A stretch of 64,000 nt of DNA from Furfurilactobacillus entadae (GCF_045862745.1 NZ_BQXN01000008.1:1-64000), one strand, 5' to 3'; counted from the first letter of the stretch, positions 7,469 through 15,867 are shown. Numbers and translations are program-made. The notes: generated by a model from the sequence alone, not told the origin.

Positions 7469-8653
7469 TTATTTTTTTAACCGTTCAACGTCACGGGCAA
7501 TCATTAATTCTTCATCCGTTGGCACTAACAGAACCTTTACAGATGAATCATCAGCTGAAATGATGGTCTCTTTACCACGAACATCGTTTCGTTCTGCGTC
7601 AATTTTGACCCCCATGTAGCCAAAGGCGTCGGCAATTGCTTCACGCATTTCCTTCGCATTTTCACCAATTCCGGCCGTGAAGACCATGGCATCCACACCG
7701 CCCATTTCAGCAATGTATGACCCCACGTATTTCACGATCCGGTTAACAAAAATCTTCATGGCTAATTCTGCCCGGTGTTCGTCACTGTTTTCCAGATCAC
7801 GCATATCACCAGAAATCCCAGAAATCCCGAGTAACCCAGACTTTTTGTTCAAGATATCAATCATGGCCTCTGGATTCGTCAGCCCCAACTTTTGTTGAAG
7901 GAACGTCACTAACGATGGGTCAATGTCACCGGAACGGGTAGCCATTGTGATCCCAGCCAGTGGCGTAAAGCCCATTGAGGTATCAATTGAGTGGCCATTT
8001 TGAATGGCTGCTAATGAAGCACCCGCACCCAAGTGCAGCGTAATTACCTTCAGGTCAGCTAATGGTTTGCCAAGCATTTCAGCAGCGCGCGCGGAAACAT
8101 ACCGGTGACTCGTTCCGTGGGCACCGTAACGCCGGGCGCCATACTTTTCGTAATATTCGTAAGGGATGGAGTACAGGTAGTTTTCTTCAGGCATTGTTGC
8201 ATGGAACGATGTGTCAAACACAGCAACCGCCGTTGCATCAGGCAACACTTCCCGGAATGCCCGGATCCCCGTTGCATTCGCTGGGTTGTGCAATGGTGCA
8301 TATTCAGCCAATGAGTCAATCTTAGCTAACACATCGTCATCAATGACCACAGAATCCTTGAAGAATTCACCACCAGCAACCACCCGGTGCCCAACACCGG
8401 TAATCTCGTCAAAGCTATCGATGATCTTCAAATCAATCAATTCTTTAAGTAAAACACTAATGGCTACTTTGTGATCCTTGAATGGTTGTTCCAGCTTAAA
8501 GTGTTCACCATCGCCGTAAGAAATGGTGAAGGAACCTTCTGCCAACCCGATCCGGTCAACAAGCCCCTTTGCGATAACCGTTTCAGCTGGCATATCGAAT
8601 AATTGGAACTTTAATGTGGAACTCCCTGCGTTAACTGCGATTGTCTTTGCCAT
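7469..8653 (-). CDS. ackA: Acetate kinase
   Basis: A 394-residue acetate kinase (acetyl phosphate + ADP to acetate + ATP), the ATP-yielding step of acetate formation. It opens with the ASKHA-fold phosphate motif VNAGSSTLKFQLF, has the family signature FDTSFHATMPEENYLY near residue 165, HLGAGAS near residue 208, MGFTPLAGITMATRSGDIDP near residue 227, and FTAGIGENA near residue 325. Length is normal. It follows ytxK by 43 bases, the same ytxK-ackA pairing as in Bacillus. Confidence 0.98.
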   Translation of the reverse strand: MAKTIAVNAGSSTLKFQLFDMPAETVIAKGLVDRIGLAEGSFTISYGDGEHFKLEQPFKDHKVAISVLLKELIDLKIIDSFDEITGVGHRVVAGGEFFKDSVVIDDDVLAKIDSLAEYAPLHNPANATGIRAFREVLPDATAVAVFDTSFHATMPEENYLYSIPYEYYEKYGARRYGAHGTSHRYVSARAAEMLGKPLADLKVITLHLGAGASLAAIQNGHSIDTSMGFTPLAGITMATRSGDIDPSLVTFLQQKLGLTNPEAMIDILNKKSGLLGISGISGDMRDLENSDEHRAELAMKIFVNRIVKYVGSYIAEMGGVDAMVFTAGIGENAKEMREAIADAFGYMGVKIDAERNDVRGKETIISADDSSVKVLLVPTDEELMIARDVERLKK

Positions 8654-8696
8654 GTTTACACTCCTTTAGTTGTCTGCCTGATCTCAATAACGAACG

Positions 8697-9701
8697 TTAA
8701 CCATTTGCAACGACCCATGCATCGATTTGTTGCATGAATTGTTGAACTGCATCTGGTTGCTTAAATGATGGAAATTCACCCAGAAGGACTTGCCCAGCTT
8801 GTTTAGCCGTGCCACCCTTCTTTTGTAACAGTAAAATTGCCTTTTGCGCAGACTTATTCATAAACAACTCACCCGGTAAGTTTAATAACCCTTGTAAATG
8901 AGCGTGTTCTTGAATCCACGCGACCAGCCCCTTTGCCTCACTCGATGTGAAGAGGTCACTTGGAACCAGGAAGATTCCCCAGCCACCAGGTTTCAGCTGG
9001 TGCACGGCCTGTTCAAGTAACAAGTGATGAACATATGAGTGGCCCGTTTTGGCGGCCGTTTCAAACGCCTTTGCGTGTTCATCCAACGGATAATACCCAA
9101 CTGGTAAGTCGCTGACCACAAGATCCACAGCTGGCATCATCAACGGATCCAACGCATCCTGATGAAACAGTTCCAGATCATGGCGTTGAAGGGCACCATC
9201 AATGTTGGCCGCTGCCAGCATTGAATCATCATTATCCACACCAAACCCGTGAATCGTCACCGCTGAATCCGTCATTAACTGGTTCATCACCGTCGTCAAT
9301 AAGTTCCCAGTTCCCACCGCGAGATCAAGCACCGTTAAGGCTTGTTGTGGGAGTAACCGACTGGCTAAATAGGCAACCAAAAAGCCAATCGCGTCTGGCG
9401 TCAATTGATGATTTGCGTCAATAGCGTCTGTTTCAACATCCTTCAACAAAACGAGTTGAAGCGCCTGCCGAATCTCCTCTGGCGTTAACTGATCAAGTGA
9501 AATCTTTGCGTATAAATCACGCAATGTTGCCGCCGCCTCAGCCGTTGGACGGCCTTCTTCGATGCGAACCGTTCCGCCATCGATCAGGTCATCACCAACT
9601 TCGATGAACGCATCCAAATAACTTGTCTCGAGCTGTTCTTGTAATAGTGAAATTGCTTGATTAAGCGTCTCGTAGAGCGCCTGTACGTCTTCTTGTGCCA
9701 G
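8697..9701 (-). CDS. ytxK: Class I SAM-dependent methyltransferase, YtxK family; CTG start
   Basis: A protein of about 334 residues related to the N6-adenine methylase fold. The SAM-binding motif is VLDLAVGTGNLLT near residue 140, with a DLVVSDLPVGYYP catalytic-loop motif near residue 210 (NPPY-like, here DLPV). The frame stays open upstream of the first conventional codon (TTG at 9617), and the extra 28 residues (AQEDVQALYETL... to ...LLQEQLETSYLDA) match the usual YtxK N-terminus. The only plausible start is CTG at 9701, 7 bases after an AGAGGTG ribosome site; a TGA sits two codons upstream. Substrate unknown. It follows the comG operon, separated by a terminator. Confidence 0.85.
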   Translation of the reverse strand: MAQEDVQALYETLNQAISLLQEQLETSYLDAFIEVGDDLIDGGTVRIEEGRPTAEAAATLRDLYAKISLDQLTPEEIRQALQLVLLKDVETDAIDANHQLTPDAIGFLVAYLASRLLPQQALTVLDLAVGTGNLLTTVMNQLMTDSAVTIHGFGVDNDDSMLAAANIDGALQRHDLELFHQDALDPLMMPAVDLVVSDLPVGYYPLDEHAKAFETAAKTGHSYVHHLLLEQAVHQLKPGGWGIFLVPSDLFTSSEAKGLVAWIQEHAHLQGLLNLPGELFMNKSAQKAILLLQKKGGTAKQAGQVLLGEFPSFKQPDAVQQFMQQIDAWVVANG

Positions 9702-9747
9702 CCCACTTCACCTCTTTGATCGTTTACTCTTAGTTTACATCGTCATA

Positions 9748-9777
9748 AAAACCGGTGTCCTTATTAAGGATACCGAT
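9748..9777 (-). terminator. Terminator of the comG operon
   Basis: On the minus strand CGGTATCCTTA pairs with TAAGGACACCG (one internal mismatch) and is followed by TTTTTAT. It lies 10 bases after the comGG stop. Confidence 0.8.
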
Positions 9778-9786
9778 TCGACGCAC

Positions 9787-10095
9787 TTATTTCAACCGTT
9801 GATTACGCTCCCAAACGTGGCGCGACGCGGTTTGACCAGACCGTAAATGAATGGAAATTTGTGAATCATTTAACGTTGCTTCCCCGGTTTGAAATGTAAA
9901 CTGACTTTTCATCGGATTTTTAAGATGTTCGATTGCCGTTTGTTTTGTGATTGTTTGAATTTGCCAGTAGTCCCGCTCACTTCGTAACGCCCGAACCCCG
10001 GCCTCGTTTGCCGCAACATGACCTAACATAATTCCGGTCACTAATAGCAACAGAAAAATTGTTGTGGGTAACATGAAGCCCCTCCGATAGATCAT
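9787..10095 (-). CDS. comGG: Competence pseudopilus protein ComGG-like
   Basis: A 102-residue protein starting with RRGFMLPTTIFLLLLVTGIML, a short basic head and one membrane segment like the minor pseudopilins of DNA-uptake systems. It lacks the GFTLxE cleavage signature, as ComGG proteins usually do. Assignment rests on position as the last gene of comGA-GG and on topology, since ComGG sequences diverge quickly. The start overlaps the comGF stop (ATGA). Confidence 0.75.
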   Translation of the reverse strand: MIYRRGFMLPTTIFLLLLVTGIMLGHVAANEAGVRALRSERDYWQIQTITKQTAIEHLKNPMKSQFTFQTGEATLNDSQISIHLRSGQTASRHVWERNQRLK

Positions 10096-10553
10096 GTAGC
10101 ACCTCCTAACTCAGCCGTTGGTAGCCACACCATCCGCCGAGCCGTTTGCTGATTTAACCACGTCACCGTGAGCGTCAAGCAATGGGCACTATAGGAAAAA
10201 TGAACCGTTGAAACACGCTCAACTAAAGGCATGTAACCGCCCTGACTCGTCGTCAGCACTAGCTGATGGTGCGTTAAACGAACCCAGTACTGGCTTGGCT
10301 TAACCGCCGTGGCTGCAACCCCAGTAAGTTGGATTGCGGTCGCCGTACCGTTTACATAACGCATGTGTTGGCGGTCATCACTCAAATGAATCATCGCATT
10401 ATCTAATTGCGTTTGGTTAAGTAACCGTGGCTCTAATTGGCGGCGCAGTTGTTGCACCACAAGGCCAATGGTAAAGAGGATCATTAACCCGATCATCAGT
10501 GCCCAGACCGTTTCAACTAAGGTGAAACTTGCTCGCGGCCTAGTCACGCCCAT
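10092..10553 (-). CDS. comGF: Competence minor pseudopilin ComGF
   Basis: About 153 residues. The type IV pilin signature ASFTLVETVWALMIGL at residues 9-24 has the prepilin cleavage site, Glu5 of the mature form, and the hydrophobic helix. The C-terminal part (SQYWVRLTHHQLVLTT, then FSYSAHCLTLTVTWLN) matches ComGF layout. The start at 10553 (ATG) has AGGGG 9 bases upstream and overlaps comGE. Confidence 0.85.
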   Translation of the reverse strand: MGVTRPRASFTLVETVWALMIGLMILFTIGLVVQQLRRQLEPRLLNQTQLDNAMIHLSDDRQHMRYVNGTATAIQLTGVAATAVKPSQYWVRLTHHQLVLTTSQGGYMPLVERVSTVHFSYSAHCLTLTVTWLNQQTARRMVWLPTAELGGAT

Positions 10554-10755
10554 CAACCATGGCCCCTAAAACACGACAACTTGCTTCGTAATCCTGCTGT
10601 GCCTGGTGCACGTGTCCTCGTTCAATCGTTAACCGGGCACTCATCGACTGGTTTGTCTCCGCAACAAAGAGACAGGTCCCGCTTGCAAGTGTTAACGCAA
10701 GAATAGCTTCCATTAAAACAAATCCTGACCGCTCACATTTTTTCCTCCGTAACAT
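10540..10755 (-). CDS. comGE: Competence pseudopilin-like protein ComGE
   Basis: About 71 residues with a prepilin-like start (RSGFVLMEAILALTLASGT) in which Val replaces Thr and Met precedes Glu5. It is a minor pseudopilin, short like other lactobacillus ComGE proteins. It overlaps the end of comGD and the start of comGF. The ATG at 10755 follows a GGGGGG ribosome site by about 6 bases. Confidence 0.8.
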   Translation of the reverse strand: MLRRKKCERSGFVLMEAILALTLASGTCLFVAETNQSMSARLTIERGHVHQAQQDYEASCRVLGAMVDGRD

Positions 10756-11168
10756 GAACAACCCCCCAGCCTAATTGTGGTTTGATGTGGTAACTAACGC
10801 CGCGTGTTGTAACAAAGGCAATGTCTTTTGGCGCTGTCATGGCCTGTGCCATCAAGTTGATCCGCCCAACCATGAGGCAACCGTAAACTTTTTGGCATCG
10901 CCAACCGGACCGTGTGATGGGAATCAAATTCTTGATAAACAACACCTGCATCCGTAAAGCTCACCTTCACCAAGAAATTTGATTGCGCCGCATGAGCCCG
11001 CCCCTGTTCAATGAGCGCCACCGTTGTTGTTAAAAATTGCCGTTCCGTTTGAATCTGCCGCGTTTGGGCAAACGCCTGGGTGCCCCATAGTATCATTAAT
11101 GTGGTCACAGCTAACACCACCACCATTTCAATCAGCGTAAACCCCGCTCTATTTTTTGGTCGCAACAT
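10733..11168 (-). pseudogene. comGD: Competence pseudopilin ComGD, split by a one-base frameshift
   Basis: The first part (from ATG 11168) has the pilin signature AGFTLIEMVVVLAVTT and reads in one frame to PKSLRLPHGW near 10868. There it loses similarity. The rest of ComGD continues in the next frame as RINLMAQAMTAPKDIAF and ends YHIKPQLGWGVVHVTEEKM at 10733, with the typical ComGD ending. Removing one G from the GGG at 10865-10867 restores a single protein of about 144 residues. Without it the first frame ends at 10794. Either comGD is a recent pseudogene, the base is a sequence error, or there is recoding. Pseudopilin subunits like this are needed for DNA uptake in model species. Confidence 0.85.
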
Positions 11169-11472
11169 TATCCGTGATTTCAATACCGGCATCCTTTGCC
11201 TTATCAATCTGTTTGCCCGTTAAGTATTTATCCGCCGCTAATTCATCAAACGTCACCGCCTGAGTTCCGTGATCATTCTGGTATAAATCGACCTGGGTCT
11301 GCACCACCTGAGTTAAGGCATCCTGGTGGGTTTTCGTGGCGTTTTTACGCGCTGCCGTGATGTTTGGCAAAATAATCAAAATCAATAACGAAATAATGAA
11401 CAACACCACCGCCATTTCGATTAGCGTAAAGCCGGTGCGTTGTCCCCGTTTTGCCGGCGTCCGTCGCGTCAT
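11149..11472 (-). CDS. comGC: Competence major pseudopilin ComGC
   Basis: A 107-residue major pseudopilin. It has the prepilin peptidase site and N-terminal helix RTGFTLIEMAVVLFIISLLILIILPN at residues 13-38, then a soluble alpha/beta domain ending YLTGKQIDKAKDAGIEI. It forms the transformation pseudopilus after cleavage by ComC. GGAGG precedes the start, which overlaps the comGB stop (ATGA). Confidence 0.94.
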   Translation of the reverse strand: MTRRTPAKRGQRTGFTLIEMAVVLFIISLLILIILPNITAARKNATKTHQDALTQVVQTQVDLYQNDHGTQAVTFDELAADKYLTGKQIDKAKDAGIEITDNVATKK

Positions 11473-12533
11473 GATAATCCTCCAATCGCCTGATACATCG
11501 GTAACAGTAAACTCAGGTAAAGACCAATGATTCCTGCCCCAATCACTCCAAACAAGAGGGGCTGAACCAAGCCAATGAGGCTTTCGATCCGCGTAAACAA
11601 CCGTTGATACGTTAGTTGGGCGTCCGCCCGGAGATCCTTAGCAAGCTGTTGGGTTGTTAACCCCTTGCTGAAAAACATGCTAAACGTTGTCGGCAAAAAT
11701 GCGTACCGATCGACGAATTGCGCGATGGTCGCCCCCTTTTTCAAATGAACATCAAGTTCGTCCGCTAACTGCCGTAACACAGAGCGTGGCTGATACGTTT
11801 TGAGTAAACGAAGCACGTCATGCGATTGCAATCCACTTGCAAGTAGCAAGCCCAGATTAAGTGCCAGATAATAGTGCCAATACAACCTCAACAAGCCGCC
11901 AAGAATCGGAAAGTGACAACCAATGACGACCCGCTCTAAGCGTGGGTGCCGCCACAAGCGCCAAATGCCAATAAGGATAACAATCATCATCAAACAACCA
12001 CCGCCTACCCAAACAAGTGACCAGGGGCCCGTTAACGACGACCGGTGTGGCACTAGCTCGCGTAACTCTGGGGCCAACACCTGTTTGACTGCAAGCATTA
12101 ACAACAGCAACAATCCTAAAATCGCTAACGGATACCGGAGGACGGCCCTAACTTTTTGTTGTTGCCGATGTTTGACCGCTAAGAAATTCCCCAAGTTTGT
12201 TAAAACTAGGTCCAGCGCCCCATTTTCCTCCGCAATTTTCAACTGGTAGTAACAGTCAACGTCCACAAATGGTTGCACCGCATTTGAAAACGTCGTTCCC
12301 GCCGAAAGTGACACCTGGATGGCCGTAATCGTCACCCGTTGGCGTGGCAACATGATTCGCGCAAAATTAAGGCCCTCACGAAGCGAAAACCCAACCGCTA
12401 ACACATCTGCCATCAAACTGAAAAACTGTGCGGCCGGTGCGGCGCGTAACGGTTTTACCTTAGCCGGCTCTGTATGCCGTCGCCACGGTTGCTGCCACTT
12501 TTCCATCACTAATTGCCTTGCTGAGCGCATCAT
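11469..12533 (-). CDS. comGB: Competence membrane protein ComGB (GspF/PilC family)
   Basis: A 354-residue inner-membrane platform protein of the type II secretion F family. Two F-domains are visible (about residues 30-150 and 230-350), with membrane helices near residues 132-150, 170-190 and 325-350. The phrase FSLREGLNFARIM is typical of the first domain. It anchors the pseudopilus assembly ATPase. The ATG at 12530/12533 follows GGAGGT and overlaps comGA by about 70 bases. Confidence 0.92.
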   Translation of the reverse strand: MMRSARQLVMEKWQQPWRRHTEPAKVKPLRAAPAAQFFSLMADVLAVGFSLREGLNFARIMLPRQRVTITAIQVSLSAGTTFSNAVQPFVDVDCYYQLKIAEENGALDLVLTNLGNFLAVKHRQQQKVRAVLRYPLAILGLLLLLMLAVKQVLAPELRELVPHRSSLTGPWSLVWVGGGCLMMIVILIGIWRLWRHPRLERVVIGCHFPILGGLLRLYWHYYLALNLGLLLASGLQSHDVLRLLKTYQPRSVLRQLADELDVHLKKGATIAQFVDRYAFLPTTFSMFFSKGLTTQQLAKDLRADAQLTYQRLFTRIESLIGLVQPLLFGVIGAGIIGLYLSLLLPMYQAIGGLS

Positions 12534-13449
12534 GCCACCTCCAGGTCATTTGCTGAGTGAGTGAACGTTCTTGGGTCATGTCATTAAATAAATCGGTGGG
12601 CTCCAACCAGTCGTATAGCACCACCGGATGAGTCGTCCCCGGTAACAAGCGTTGGTAACAGACTCCCGTAATGACTTGTTGCAAGTCTGCTAAAGAAATG
12701 CCGAGTTGATGCAACCGTGGTAACACACCGTGCGCACTTTGCGCGTGAACCGTTGAAAGGACGACGTGTCCACTAAGTGCCGCTTGAACCGCGATTTTTG
12801 CCGTTTGTTCATCACGAATTTCGCCGATCACAAACACATCCGGGCGGTGACGGAGTGCGAGTTTTAGCAGGGATTCATAGTCCATTCCGGCGGGCTTATT
12901 GACCTGAAGCTGAATGAATCGTGGCTCACTAATCTCAACTGGGTCCTCAATCGTTAACACAACGGCCTGATCAGCCAACTGCTGTGCTAGTTGGTAAATG
13001 GTCGTCGTTTTCCCGGAACCCGTTGGTCCACTGAGAATAAACAACCCCCGTTGTTGCGCCAAATGACTAAGTGCCGCCCACTGAGGCCCTTGATGCACGG
13101 TTTGTGTCACTGCTTCCAGTGGATAAATAATCCGAATCACCATTGATTCATGATCCTGAAAATCCCCAACTGTCGATAACCGCAAGTGCACGGTTTGCTT
13201 TGCTACCGTCATGGATAACGCCCCCAATTGCGGTCGCCTGTGATCACTAATTGACATGTTCGCTTGATACTTAACGTATGCCATTAGCTGTTCAGCCTGA
13301 CTGGCCGATAGGTTCATTAACTTTTCGACCCCTGCAACCGTGTGAATAATAATTTCGTAACCCGTTACCTTTGGAAACAGATAGATATCGTTGGCTGTCT
13401 TTGCCATGGCCCAGATCAACACCTTGATTAATCGTTCAGCAGGTTGCAT
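12460..13449 (-). CDS. comGA: Competence pilus assembly ATPase ComGA (GspE family)
   Basis: A traffic ATPase of about 329 residues powering pseudopilus assembly. Walker A is SGPTGSGKTTT near residue 145, the Asp box TIEDPVE near residue 170, Walker B VFVIGEIRDEQTA near residue 205 and the His box LSTVHAQSA near residue 230. The start is ATG 13449 after GAGGAAGAG; an open frame continues 42 codons upstream but overlaps the promoter and terminator region and is not protein-like. It is the first gene of comGA-GB-GC-GD-GE-GF-GG. Confidence 0.94.
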   Translation of the reverse strand: MQPAERLIKVLIWAMAKTANDIYLFPKVTGYEIIIHTVAGVEKLMNLSASQAEQLMAYVKYQANMSISDHRRPQLGALSMTVAKQTVHLRLSTVGDFQDHESMVIRIIYPLEAVTQTVHQGPQWAALSHLAQQRGLFILSGPTGSGKTTTIYQLAQQLADQAVVLTIEDPVEISEPRFIQLQVNKPAGMDYESLLKLALRHRPDVFVIGEIRDEQTAKIAVQAALSGHVVLSTVHAQSAHGVLPRLHQLGISLADLQQVITGVCYQRLLPGTTHPVVLYDWLEPTDLFNDMTQERSLTQQMTWRWHDALSKAISDGKVAATVATAYRAG

Positions 13450-13499
13450 CTCTTCCTCACTCCCCTCTATACCGACAACATACGCAAGCACCCGCCATT

Positions 13500-13507
13500 T
13501 ATTCGTC
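13500..13507 (-). promoter_or_regulatory. Candidate competence sigma-factor (ComX-type) box before comGA
   Basis: On the minus strand GACGAATA lies 50 bases before the comGA start, with a TTTTTTG tract 10 bases upstream of it. It differs at one base from the streptococcal cin-box TACGAATA recognised by SigX/ComX. The 11-base string TGACGAATAAA also occurs before cinA (54682-54689). Use by a lactobacillus ComX/SigH is inference. Confidence 0.6.
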
Positions 13508-13534
13508 ATCGTTTCAAAAAATTTGACGGTCAAC

Positions 13535-13572
13535 GTAAAAAAAGACGCTGACTCATTTGAGTCAACGTCTTT
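13535..13572 (-). terminator. Terminator of yebC
   Basis: On the minus strand AAAGACGTTGACTCA pairs with TGAGTCAGCGTCTTT (a 2-base internal mismatch), followed by a T-run, 15 bases past the yebC stop. Confidence 0.85.
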
Positions 13573-13586
13573 CATCGTTACGATAA

Positions 13587-14327
13587 CTAGTCTTCAGCAA
13601 CTTCTGTTACTTCAGCTGCTTCGTAAACATCCGAAACATCATCGTTATCGTTTAATTCATCAATTAAGTTAATGTATTGCTTAGCCTTATCGGCAGGAAC
13701 CGCCGTCACGTTTTCAGGAATCATTGTGATTTCTGCAGTGTCTAAAGCAAAGCCTTGTTCTTGCAACGCGTCACGGACAGCAGCCAGTTGACTTGGATCC
13801 GTGTAAATTTCAAATGCGTCTTCAGTGGTTGTCATGTCGTCAGCACCAGCATCCAGAGCACTCATTAACATGGTGTCTTCGTCAGCGTCAATCCCATCAC
13901 GTAAAATGACAATGAACCCGCGACGGTTAAACATGTAAGCCACTGAACCTGAAGCACCTAAGGCACCACCATGGTGAGTGAAAGCGGACCGAATTGCTGA
14001 AGCCGTCCGGTTTTTGTTATCCGTCAACGTAGCAACCATCACAGCAGTCCCACCAGGGCCGTAACCCTCGTAAGTGATTTCTTCGAACTTTTGACCACCA
14101 GCACCAGTTGCTTTATCCAACGCACGTTTAACAACGTCCTTTGGCATGTTAGCAGCCTTAGCTTTATCCATGACTAACCGTAATTGAGCGTTGCCATCAG
14201 GGTCGGCACCACCAGCTTTTGCGGCTTGGTATAAGTCACGTGAGATTTTTTGGAAAATTTTTCCACGCTTAGCATCCTGAGCATTCTTCCGCCCTTGGAT
14301 GTTATGCCATTTTGAATGTCCTGACAT
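13587..14327 (-). CDS. yebC: YebC/TACO1 family regulatory protein
   Basis: A 246-residue YebC family protein, starting SGHSKWHNIQGRKNAQDAKRG, followed by the domain II block YEGYGPGG near residue 90 and FTHHGGALGASGSVAYMF near residue 120. The family includes transcriptional repressors and ribosome-associated factors that help translate proline-rich stretches; which role applies here is not visible. ATG at 14327 follows AAGGAG; the frame is open 31 codons further but without a ribosome site. Confidence 0.94.
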   Translation of the reverse strand: MSGHSKWHNIQGRKNAQDAKRGKIFQKISRDLYQAAKAGGADPDGNAQLRLVMDKAKAANMPKDVVKRALDKATGAGGQKFEEITYEGYGPGGTAVMVATLTDNKNRTASAIRSAFTHHGGALGASGSVAYMFNRRGFIVILRDGIDADEDTMLMSALDAGADDMTTTEDAFEIYTDPSQLAAVRDALQEQGFALDTAEITMIPENVTAVPADKAKQYINLIDELNDNDDVSDVYEAAEVTEVAED

Positions 14328-14524
14328 AATCGGCAACTCCTTTATTAGTTGGTTTAATGTGTGTATAAAACACCGAATAATAATATACCACTGGAACGAC
14401 GCGAGTTCAATCGCTTTCAACGATTGTCACCTAATAATCAGTCATTCATTGATCATTGTGGCAAATCTAAAAGACGTTTACAAACGGATGCGTGATTACC
14501 CACACACCGTTATGACGAACGGCT

Positions 14525-14533
14525 ATCATAGCA
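14525..14533 (-). promoter_or_regulatory. Possible extended -10 promoter of yebC
   Basis: On the minus strand TGCTATGAT (TGn plus TATGAT) lies about 200 bases before yebC, without a clear -35. It is weak evidence. Confidence 0.35.
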
Positions 14534-14585
14534 GCATTTTAGCAATCATCGCGGTACTACCATTTTCATAAATTTCGTGGCATCA

Positions 14586-14630
14586 AAAAAACGAGTTTGA
14601 AAATAACTTACCATTTTCAAACTCGTTTTT
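14586..14630 (-). terminator. Terminator of ccpA
   Basis: AAAAACGAGTTTGAAAA pairs with TTTTCAAACTCGTTTTT across a loop at about 14603-14613, 12 bases beyond the ccpA stop. Confidence 0.9.
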
Positions 14631-14642
14631 GTTCGTTAAAAA

Positions 14643-15644
14643 TTACTTTGTCGAATTCCGCTTTTTTAAGCCGTATGGCAGAACAACAGTCCGTTCGCCA
14701 ATGTCTTCACCATTCATTAACTTTGTTAATAACCGCATGGACACCGCACCAATATCATACAGTGGTTGCGTAATGGAACTCATCCGCGGACGCGTGATTT
14801 CCGTAAAGCGGGTATCGTTACTGGTAATAATTTCAAAGTCTTCCGGAACCCGAATCCCGGCGTCTGTCAATCCGTTTAAGACCCCTGCGGCCAGTTCATC
14901 GTCACCCACAAAGGCTGCCGTGGCGTTAACATCTTGCAACGCTTTTGCCAACCCAAACCCAGCTTTGTATGAATAGCCCGTTTGGAATACAAGGCCTTCA
15001 TCATAGTTGATCCGTGCGCCGCTTAGGGCCTGCTTGTACCCCTTCAACCGGTAATCTCGGTTGATGCTATCATCCATTGAACCAGTGACAAAAGCAATGC
15101 GCTTGTTGCCCCGGTCAATTAATTTTGTCACGGCCTGTGTTACGGCAGCAACGTAATCAATGTTAACGGATGGGGCCTGGTGCTCAGGATCCACTGATCC
15201 AGCCAAAACGATCGGTGCGTTGGACCGCTTAAAGGCAGCTCGTAGGTCATCACTAATCTGGTTCCCCATGTAAATGATGCCGTCCACTTGCTTCGCCATC
15301 AGGTTATCGATCACTTGTAGTTCTTTATCATGATTTTCATCAGAAGAAGCCAAAATGATGTTGTACTTGTACATCAAGGCAACGTCATCGATTCCCCGTG
15401 CCAGTTCAGAAAAGTACGAGTTTGTTAAATCAGGAATGATAACCCCGATTGTTGTCGTCTTTTTGGAGGCTAATCCACGGGCAACGGCATTTGGCCGGTA
15501 GTCCAATTGATCAATTACATCCAGCACTTTTTGCCGTGTTGCTGGCTTCACGTTTGGGTTACCATTCACGACACGCGAAACGGTGGCCATTGAAACAGCT
15601 GCTTCACGAGCAACATCATAGATTGTTACAGTTTGCTTATCCAT
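14643..15644 (-). CDS. ccpA: Catabolite control protein A
   Basis: A 333-residue LacI-family regulator that, with HPr-Ser46-P, binds cre sites to control carbon metabolism. The N-terminal helix-turn-helix (TIYDVAREAAVSMATVSRVVNGNPNV) and hinge YRPNAVARGLASKK are intact. The periplasmic-binding-like core begins TTTIGVIIPDLTNSYFSELARG. Gene context, divergent from pepQ, is the classical lactobacillus arrangement and supports CcpA over other LacI regulators. A cre-like site in the intergenic region suggests self-control. Confidence 0.96.
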   Translation of the reverse strand: MDKQTVTIYDVAREAAVSMATVSRVVNGNPNVKPATRQKVLDVIDQLDYRPNAVARGLASKKTTTIGVIIPDLTNSYFSELARGIDDVALMYKYNIILASSDENHDKELQVIDNLMAKQVDGIIYMGNQISDDLRAAFKRSNAPIVLAGSVDPEHQAPSVNIDYVAAVTQAVTKLIDRGNKRIAFVTGSMDDSINRDYRLKGYKQALSGARINYDEGLVFQTGYSYKAGFGLAKALQDVNATAAFVGDDELAAGVLNGLTDAGIRVPEDFEIITSNDTRFTEITRPRMSSITQPLYDIGAVSMRLLTKLMNGEDIGERTVVLPYGLKKRNSTK

Positions 15645-15733
15645 TGTTACATCCTTTCATTCTTGATTTAATTTGTTTTCATTTATTTTCATAGCTTAAC
15701 TAATATAACAAAGCAGATACATGAAAGCAATCA

Positions 15734-15747
15734 TGAAACCGCTTACT
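15734..15747. promoter_or_regulatory. Candidate cre site between ccpA and pepQ
   Basis: TGAAACCGCTTACT matches the cre consensus TGWNANCGNTNWCA at every position but the last. It lies 90 bases upstream of ccpA and 120 upstream of pepQ. CcpA control of this intergenic region is known in other lactobacilli. Confidence 0.6.
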
Positions 15748-15796
15748 CCAAATATAAATCAAACAACTGCCGGGTGCAAGCCATGCGACGCCATTG

Positions 15797-15805
15797 TGCT
15801 ATACT
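15797..15805 (+). promoter_or_regulatory. Extended -10 promoter of pepQ
   Basis: TGCTATACT (TGn plus TATACT) lies about 60 bases before pepQ. No good -35 is seen, as is common with extended -10 promoters. Confidence 0.6.
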
Positions 15806-15867
15806 AGGGACAACATTGAATGATTTAGATGTTTGAGTTTCACAATAATTGAAAATGAGGCGATGTT

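Noticed and set aside
14550..14562. T-box-like string TGGTAGTACCGCG on the minus strand upstream of yebC
   Set aside because: It has a three-base insertion in the invariant TGGTACCGCG core, no terminator follows, and no stem I is visible. It is probably chance.
15720..15735. A second cre-like match (TGAAAGCAATCATGA) near ccpA
   Set aside because: Three mismatches to the consensus, including the central CG. The neighbouring site at 15734 is far better.
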